Positions 57,101 to 64,000 of a stretch of DNA of 64,000 nt are shown here, in pieces. This DNA comes from Filosporella fistucella (lineage: Eukaryota; Ascomycota; Leotiomycetes; Helotiales): NCBI GenBank assembly GCA_030077755.1, contig JAQJZZ010000017.1, forward strand, positions 2,170,001 through 2,234,000, in the 5' to 3' direction. Made by a program: the position numbers and the translations under genes. Below the pieces are notes generated by a model. It saw only the letters and a list, made by a program, of their open reading frames with translations. It did not search any database and had not been told where the DNA came from. Each line of letters opens with the position of its first letter. Within the stretch, counting starts at the first letter, position 1.

Positions 57101-58749
57101 AGCTCTATCCTGGAGACTTTGCAGATTACGTCAAGATGATCTTTGGTGAAATGGCTCCACAAAACAGGAGAGCATTTATTGCTATCATCAAACTTTTGGC
57201 AGACCTACTTGAGGGTTGTGGTAATGATGGAGATCGCGGTGCTCTTACTGTCGCTTTTGCCGAACTTCTTGTCGTTGAAGGTCAGGCGCACGATTACATC
57301 AATTTGCTAGACCGGATGGTGGAGGATCAAGAAAAGCTTTTCGACGATATCGGACCTGGTGCTATGAGTGTGTTTGGTAACAACTCTGCATTTGGCTCTC
57401 TTTCTGGCGCCCGGTCAAATCCCTCTGCTACTGGATCAGTGGCATCGAATGCATCTTCCTTCCGTCGGCGATTTGCTGAAACCTTGCTTCGTCAAAACAG
57501 TACCAAGGAAGACCGTCCTTCAGTCTGGAGAACTCTGAGCAAGACCAATCGAAATGTCGCAACTGGAGAGCCAATCACAAGTTCAAGTCTATCAAAGGCA
57601 TCACTTAATCGGTCGAGATCAATTGAATCCCCAGGAAGAAGACCCATCTCTCGTGATAGACCGACAGTCATGGGTGCATTCGATGAGCGACCTTCAAGCT
57701 CTCAAGGACCTGCAAATCGATTGAGCACGATTGGAGCATCGCCGCCTCCAGAGGAGAGCAAGATAGAAAAATCCTTCAAGAAGAAGAGACGAAGCTCCCT
57801 CTCCGACTTGAAAGCTCTTATGGCACAAGCCACTCTCGGCGGCTCACCATCATCTCCTGAAGGACGTAGAGGTCTGATATTCAATTCATCTCCTCGAACA
57901 CCATCACCAACCAAGATTCCTGTTGCAGGTGGCATAATGGATAGGACACGTTCCGCAATGTATCGAACTGGCTCACCAAACCAAAAAGAGAATACGCCCC
58001 TTAATTCTTCGTCACCGAGGAATGTAGGCAATTTGACTGAGCGACCTCAAAACATCATGTCCACCCCAACCAACGATGTTGTCGTTATCAAAGATTTATG
58101 GTCAGCTGGTAACAAAGGTCATAATAAATCCGCCTCTCTCGCATCCAACATCCCCACTCTTCGCGGCCGAGCCCCTTCGTCTTCCAGACCAACCACCAGC
58201 CCGAGCAAACCCTCGCCACAAAAACTGCGTCTCCAATCCCCACAGAAACTTCGCGAGCGTCTCCAAAACGAAGCCAAAGCCATTACCGAAGCAGAAACCT
58301 CTCTCCAAAACGAACTCTCTAAAATTGGCGAGGAAATGGCCAAACTTAATACCAGCTCCTCTGTCCGTCCCGCCGAACTCCAGAAATTAACTTATACCAT
58401 GACCTCCCTCGAGCAGCGCATTCCAGACGTGATCAAAGACCTGACTTCCCGCAACGAAACGATCAAATCGGATCTTGAGAAGAGCTTGCAGGCCTCAGAG
58501 TTCAAGGTCAAGGGCCTGGATCAATTGTATAAGGAGAGTAGTGCTGAGAACGAGCTGCTGTATGAGAAATTCAATGGAGAGCTAGGGAAAATTGTTAAGG
58601 CGCTGAAGGGGAAAGGAAAGGAAGACAAAGAGGACTTAGTTGCTAAGTTGAAGGAGGGAAGTGAGGAGACGGCTAGAGTGAAGAAGGAAAATGCGAGGTT
58701 GAAGAGGGAGATTTTGACGCTGAGGACGTTGTTGAAGGGGAATGAATAA
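54122..58749 (+). CDS. Bud3-like Rho guanine nucleotide exchange factor
   Basis: Exons 54122-56393 and 56438-58749; 1527 residues. The 44-nt intron has a GC donor (CGAG|GCAAGT, the classic GC-AG form) and a CTAAT..CGCAG end; using the neighbouring GT gives a stop after two codons. The first ~230 residues (ILVFHGPSTT, LHIFTTAGFQSYPRITISPNSPFY, LAFGLLKYFKELPE) resemble the head of filamentous-fungal Bud3. A DH domain spans about 250-455 (MGELVDTEERYVIKMHELV, IEPVQRLPRYSLFIDNI), followed by a PH-like region to about 740. The C-terminal half has a conserved helical part then a disordered Ser-rich stretch and a terminal coiled coil. Neurospora BUD-3 activates RHO-4 for septation; I infer the same here. 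Confidence 0.82.
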
Positions 58750-58864
58750 TTTCCTCCCTCAATCTGTTTTCTAGGTCACGGTGGTTCTCTCTTCTTGCGC
58801 ATCTTGAATTATGAGGAAGTATGAGGAGTCTATCGGAGTAAGAAGTACATATCTGGCGTTTTTG

Positions 58865-58888
58865 TATTGGGTATTGGGTATTGGGTAT
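58865..58888 (+). repeat. short tandem heptamer TATTGGG, about 3.4 copies
   Basis: TATTGGG is repeated three times with a partial fourth in the 3' region of the RhoGEF gene. It is not the fungal telomere repeat (TTAGGG). Confidence 0.8.
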
Positions 58889-61592
58889 CATCCACCCAGG
58901 CTCTTCGCATCTCTTCTGGTCGTTGCTTTTATGGCGTTTAGTGGGTATGCATTGGACATGGCGTTTTTCCTCTATGGATTGGCTTTCTAAGAGGCTGTGC
59001 GTTATGCTGTACATGGATTGTACATGCTTATACTCTTTGTTGTGCAGGTATGTGGATACGAGTGAGTAGTTGGGAGATTGGGCGAGGGGAAGGGGAGATA
59101 AGAAGGGGTGGAGGGGGGACAGTGTGCATTGTATGTATGATGTATGCTACAAGCAAGCAGGCAAGCAATGAATGATGAATAAATTATCACTAGATGACTA
59201 AAAACCCTCCCTTTTGGTGTACGTCTCTATCCCTCCTTGTCACTACCCACCTAGCACCCCACTTGCGCGCAATGCTCTCCAGTTCAAGGCTCTTGAATTC
59301 ACTACCTGCCATGCTCTTCGAGCGACACCTGCGAGTTAGAACTCTATCTCCAGCTTTATCATTTCCACTCCACCCACATCAAGGACTGCTCGTTCCAACA
59401 AAAACCACCAAAACAGCTGCATATGCAGCAGTATCCAATAACACATCAAACTCATCATCCAATTCAAACGCCAAAATAATTCCGAATATGACGACACAGA
59501 GAGATGAAGTAAGCAAGGTAGTGAGTAAGCTCTTATGCGTCGAGGATGGGCAGCGGAAGGTCTTTCGCCTTGGCTCTCTTCTGATTGTTGTACTCCTGTC
59601 TCCGTCTGGGCCGTACACTTCCTCTCACGAGTCGCATAATGCCTTTCACCGTTACGCAGGAGTATTGCGTTCGCCATTGGATGCTATTCGTAAGCCTTCA
59701 AGTATAAGTGCATGCGCAACTCAGGACGAAAATCAAGACAGTATAGGGGTACTGAGCGTTGAAAGCAACACAATTTACGCGATTATATCGTACCCATATA
59801 TAGAGACGCATATATACACGTATAAGTAAGCATCTCGGCTCCTTGGACTGTCAGATTGCTATCATGGTTGCCGTTCACTATCCCGTATATTTTATTTGTA
59901 CTTCCTCGTAGCTCGCATCCACGTCCTCTCATCTCACATCACACAAAAAGTAAGCACCGAGAATGCGACTTTGGTGGCACAGAGCTTTGTACATGTGACA
60001 TTGGTATGCAGGAACTACTCCATAGAAATAAGCACCGGCCAAATCTGAGTAGAGTGAGCTGAAATTATAGTACCTTGCCTGTGTGACTCGAGTTGTATTG
60101 GGAAAATAAACCTTTGCGAAAGATGAGACAGCTTGTCTTTGAGTTATACAGTTCAATAATGAGGAAATTCTTTTAGCTAGAAGGCCATTTTGTGCCTTGG
60201 CGTCGAAGAAGGATTCTCAGGATGCGAAGTTGATTGGCTGTGACAGAGTTTGGTGAGTTGTACCTCAATTCATAAGCAGCACTTGAATTTTTAAGTTCCC
60301 AGGCAACTCCCTATCCAAATGGTATTTGAAAATACAATCAAGAACGTAACGAATAAATTACTTCGCTACCAAGTCAGAAATCTTTTATCCAGCAGCTATA
60401 ACTTTATAAACGTAATCAAGAAGATATTGTTCATACTCACAATCTCTCCTTCCTCAAATAAATACTGCGTTCAAGTAGTTGATGATGATTCTACACGCAG
60501 GTGAAGAAATTAGCTAAGCATTAAGGACGTTCCACGATTCTATTGCAATATGCATAACATATCGGGAATCAACAGGGATTCCGGATCTGAGTTGTAAAAT
60601 AGGTGGATATAGGGTAATCAGGCAAGGGAGTGTCAGAATACAAGCTTTTGGTTCCTGAATTGAGAATCGGTTGGATGGAAAATTGTCCGGTGTGCTGGAG
60701 GGCTGAAGCATGGGGATCTGCTAGGCTTACTGTATTCTCGCGTGTACCTCCGTATTATACGAAATACTGTAGCAGTGGACTGAATGAAAATGGATGTACG
60801 GCGGTAGACCTCCGTCATCTTTCAAGGCGCTGTAACATGTAGTAAGTGGTTCAGCTTCCAGAAATCTGGCTCTCAGGTGGGGAAGGATTTGCGGAGAGTG
60901 ATACTACAAGCTTTGCGCTGTAATCTTCGGAAGTTAAATTTTTACATTCCAGTATCAATTTCCACGAAATAAAAAATAATAGTGGTTGGTTGGGGATTTT
61001 GATACCGAATGACTTAAGACTGGGTGTCGTCAGATGGATTAAATGTTCGGAATCGAAATCACGATTCGGACCCGATTCTCATCCCTAAACCACGTCACCC
61101 ACCACCTGGCTTACAGCAGGAAGGCACCCCATAGGCTTGGGTCTATACCATTTAATCAGCCTATGGTATATCAAGCATAAATTGATGAGTTGATCAATAA
61201 TATCTCATCAAAACTTAAACCCCAACCAGTAATCTCGTATATATCAGCCTGGCATATACCCAATTTAGCCTGCCGGTGTCTCCGGTACCACAGCTTACTC
61301 CGTCTCCTTACATGACCCTACCTGTAGACTAACACAAAAAGGAGAGATGAGATGAGATGATTGTGGAGATGAAGAGATCTCGTGTTTCTGTTATGGGTTA
61401 GTATGGTAGCGGAAGGAAGAGGCGTTGCGGCGTGACAGAAAGAAGGATTTATTTTGGGAGGGGGCGGAGAATCAGTGAAATGAATGGATGAAAGGGTGAG
61501 GTGATGATGAAGAGGCGTAGTGGGATGATCTGTGTCCTTTTATTTTGTGCATGTGGGTTAAGATGAGAAGCAGAGGCGTGGAGAGGTGGAGG

Positions 61593-61601
61593 TATATATA
61601 A
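61593..61601 (+). promoter_or_regulatory. TATA box of the small secreted protein gene
   Basis: TATATATAAG lies about 150 bases before the ATG at 61748 and is the clearest TATA element in the window. It would start a transcript near 61625-61635, leaving a leader of about 115 bases. Confidence 0.55.
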
Positions 61602-61747
61602 GATGCTTCTCTTTCCTTTTAAACTTGGGGGATATACAAAAATATACTTACATCTATCCCCAATCTATTAAAATTGTTTTAAAGCCTTTCATTATTTCTT
61701 GTGAATATAATCGAAACTTCTGCAAGAATCTACCAGACAACAACAAG

Positions 61748-62285
61748 ATGCAATTCTCATCACTTATTCTCCCAATCCTAGCGGTCGTTACCAGTGTCCA
61801 AGCACTCGAATCTCATTTCCATTGCCCGCCTGCCGCACTTGGAGAAGCGGTATTCGGTGGATGCTGTCAGTATTTTGATGACAATGGGAGCGGAAAGTTG
61901 TGTTAGTACTGTCTCTATTAAAACCCCCTTTTCTGTTTTGTTCCACGACATTTCAATGAACACACAATTTGATGCCAAGACTATTCTTTTCCTAGGGACT
62001 TGATGTGGGCGTGTAATAAAGTTAAGGAAGGAGGGTGAATCCACAAAACCTTGCTAACCACCGGAAAGGCTCCATCGAAGATGCCGTAAACGTTGCAGGC
62101 GATGAGTGGACTGTTGATCAGGTAGATCGTGTACCAGCATGCTGCCACTGGAGTAAATGGGTGGTGAGTTTCTCGCCCTCTCTTTCCATTTCTGTGAAAC
62201 CTACCACAAGTTCATGGACAAATACTAATGAAAATAATAGGTGCATGCCGCCCACCAACTTATCTGCGTTGAACCTACTTATTAA
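61748..62285 (+). CDS. small secreted cysteine-rich protein, hydrophobin-like spacing
   Basis: Exons 61748-61901, 62069-62163 and 62241-62285; introns of 167 nt (GTTAGT..GAAAG, CTAAC branch) and 77 nt (GTGAGT..AATAG, ACTAAT branch); 97 residues. The signal peptide is MQFSSLILPILAVVTSVQA. The mature 79 residues contain HFHC, FGGCC, GKLC, PACCHW and LIC, giving C-CC-C-CC-C. Class II hydrophobins have C-CC-C-C-CC-C, with 11 residues between the first CC and the next C, as here. One cysteine of that pattern is missing, so it may be a hydrophobin relative or an unrelated effector-like protein. The exon set depends on weak third-intron evidence but keeps frame throughout. Confidence 0.7.
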
Positions 62286-62814
62286 GTTTGGGAAGCGAAC
62301 TTGATGACGTGGAAGAAAAAGAAATGTTTAGACTAGAAGGGAGTGGAAAGGAAAATGTATGCTCATAATTTCAATAATCGGATGCAGTATCAAAAACCCT
62401 TCAAGAAACTTACTCTCGGAGAAGCTTAAGGCTACTCTTTTCGTCTAGCTTCGACTCACAAGATCTTATTACCCTATCAAGTCAATATTTCATGCGCTCA
62501 AACGATTGATGTTTGCAATTATCATTTTCGAAGTGCATCCTTCCGAACTTGAATTAAGTAGCAAAGATGGAGACTTTCAATTATATCGGCAAGAGAGTCA
62601 TACGTCCCTTTAAGCTCTTTACATACCATCTGTCCCAGGTATCACCCACTCAGGCAAGGGGGCCAGACTCGGCATCACGTGCAGCGATCGTCCTCATGAG
62701 TCACGACTACAAAATTTTCCCGTATTTCAGGTTATGAAGTAAATATATTCCTCTTACAACAATTAATCTGCCAAAATTCCAATACCAACGAAGAAAACTA
62801 CCCAAGCTTTCAAA
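62286..62814. other. intergenic, promoter of the kinase-like gene
   Basis: About 530 bases, no gene seen. Confidence 0.4.
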
Positions 62815-63402
62815 ATGTCCACAATACCCATCCCACCCCAAGTCCTCGAAGCACTCAAAACCGCTCCTCGCTCCTCCTTCCATAGACTCGTGATAATGAC
62901 ATGCGGTCTGTGCGGCTCGGGTAAATCAACTATGGCACAGAGAATTGTGTTCGCGTACCCAAATTTCGTTCGCTTGAGTATAGATGCTACCATTCTTCTT
63001 AAACATGGTGTCTATCTCAAAGATTACCCTCCATCCGATCTACCCTCTTTCCAAGATGAAGCTGAAATCGCTTTGAAGGAGCAGCTTAAAAAGATTCTAA
63101 GAGCAAAGAAGAAGCATGTAGTGCTTGATATGGCGTTTTATAATAGAGAGACACGAGATGAGTATAGGGAATTGGTAGAGAGGGAGGGAGAAGGGTGTTA
63201 CGATGTGATTTTGGTGGTGTTCAAGGGGACAGAGAAGGCGCTTTGGGAGAGGATACAGGGGAGGAAGAAGGAGTTTGACGAAGCTGTTAGTAAAGGGTGG
63301 AAGAGGGAGGGAATACCTGTTGAGAGAGAGCTGCTGAGTGCCTATATGAAGGGATTTGAATGGCCGGATGGAGAGGGAGAGATTGTTGTCAAGGTTGAGT
63401 AG
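62815..63402 (+). CDS. P-loop kinase-like ATP-binding protein (AAA_33 type)
   Basis: Single exon, 195 residues. The Walker A motif is GLCGSGKST near residue 31-39, with the preceding strand LVIMTC. The aspartate strand KHVVLDMAFYNRETRDEYREL and late basic helix (ERIQGRKKEFDEAV) fit small P-loop kinases that phosphorylate small molecules or RNA ends. No signal peptide; probably cytosolic. Many fungi carry a similar ~200-residue protein of unknown substrate. Start is the ATG after CAAA, good context. Confidence 0.85.
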   Translation: MSTIPIPPQVLEALKTAPRSSFHRLVIMTCGLCGSGKSTMAQRIVFAYPNFVRLSIDATILLKHGVYLKDYPPSDLPSFQDEAEIALKEQLKKILRAKKKHVVLDMAFYNRETRDEYRELVEREGEGCYDVILVVFKGTEKALWERIQGRKKEFDEAVSKGWKREGIPVERELLSAYMKGFEWPDGEGEIVVKVE

Positions 63403-64000
63403 GAGCATAGCAAATGAGGAAGGCATGAATGATTCCATTTGTGGAAAATAATGTTCGAAGATCATGACGTCGCAGCAGAGCCTGGGAGCAGTGACATCAA
63501 TAAAGGTCAAGATCGAGGGATTGGAATCAGGAAAGGAAGTGTGTAAGGAAGTCCTAATATGACGGCACTCTCCCTTCTTAGAAAACAAACGATGATTTGT
63601 ATAGCACTTTATGTATCATGATAGCTGTATGCGTTTCTTTTGGTATATGACTTGCTCTGAGCGACAACCGTATATTGAACTTTAACTCTGGAAATGATGA
63701 ATTTTGAGGTTTGGAGTGTTTGAGGGTTTCCTACATCGGACGAGTCGGATTTCGCAGCGCGATAGCACTGGTATGCGAATGGCCTCGAATGAAACGAATC
63801 TCAACGATGAATTGATAGATTTCTGAAAATTCCCCTAGTCGCGTTTCTATGACTTGAGATTTGCTTGAGTGGTATCCAATATATCTTCAAATTAAGTCAA
63901 GATCACGAGCATGAGTAACAAAAGACAAATCGTCCATTTCCATGCCTCGTGGTACAGAAAGATGGGTAACAATACATATAAGGCAGGAGAGTACGAAGTC
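63403..64000. other. 3' region at the right edge, no gene seen
   Basis: About 600 bases. The antisense frame at 63097-63588 is a shadow of the kinase-like gene. Confidence 0.4.

Larger units (their letters stand above)
58750..61747. other. long gene-poor region
   Basis: About 3 kb. A 211-codon frame at 59194-59829 has low-complexity Ser/Asn content, an antisense competitor (59336-59677) and no family resemblance, so I do not call it. The remainder has only short frames. A heptamer repeat lies at 58865-58888 and a TATA box at 61593. Confidence 0.4.

Noticed and set aside
59194..59829. 211-codon frame after the RhoGEF gene
   Set aside because: Low-complexity Ser/Asn content, competing antisense frame and no family resemblance.
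1..64000. tRNA genes, CRISPR arrays or intact transposons
   Set aside because: Scanned by eye for B-box-like motifs, regular spacers and terminal repeats with transposase frames; none found. A dedicated tRNA and repeat search would be decisive.

Overview
The window comes from a filamentous ascomycete (Pezizomycotina). Genes sit on both strands, mostly with one to seven short introns of about 44-130 bases carrying GTAAGT-like donors, CTAAC/CTGAC branch sites and CAG/TAG acceptors. The families are fungal: Het-C, HET-domain proteins, Dal5-type and multidrug MFS carriers, BAS2-like secreted proteins, a LYC1-type acetyltransferase and a Bud3-like RhoGEF. A plant-associated leotiomycete (Botrytis/Sclerotinia relative) is my inference. 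No tRNA, rRNA, CRISPR array or intact transposon was recognised. Exon-intron models were built by hand from reading frame, splice signals and family resemblance; every model described as complete gives an open frame with total exon length divisible by three.

Layout: 1-1958, 3' part of a large NO VEIN C-terminal (DUF3883-type) protein. 3.3-7.1 kb, two convergent MFS transporters. 8-14.7 kb, a patch of small secreted proteins (GPI-type, cysteine-rich with membrane tail, uncharacterised 288-aa, BAS2-like), an orphan exon and a 111-bp minisatellite. 15.8-17.1 kb, secreted histidine phosphatase. 18.9-22 kb, het-C. 22.9-25.3 kb, a methyltransferase and a small orphan. 25.6-28.4 kb, a Ras GTPase fused to a HET domain. 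29.8-32.5 kb, a Thr/Ser-rich repeat surface protein; 32.7-33.0 kb, a small gene with a nonsense codon. 33.9-36.5 kb, an eight-exon ubiquitin-like/DUF6590 protein with an NLR-like N-terminus. 37.2-49.1 kb, a housekeeping block: KAP114 importin and REV7 (divergent), LYC1-type acetyltransferase, RBR ubiquitin ligase. 50-52.2 kb, a decayed HET gene. 53-58.7 kb, short Dcc1-like protein and Bud3-like RhoGEF (divergent). 61.7-63.4 kb, a small secreted Cys-rich protein and a P-loop kinase-like protein.

The most interesting signal is nonself-recognition content. het-C lies only about 3.6 kb from the Ras-HET fusion gene. This recalls Neurospora, where het-c is tightly linked to the HET-domain gene pin-c and the two act together. 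Here the HET domain sits behind a Ras module whose nucleotide-binding and switch motifs look intact but which has no C-terminal CAAX box. A HET pseudogene, an NLR-like/ubiquitin-like gene and a DUF3883 gene are also present.
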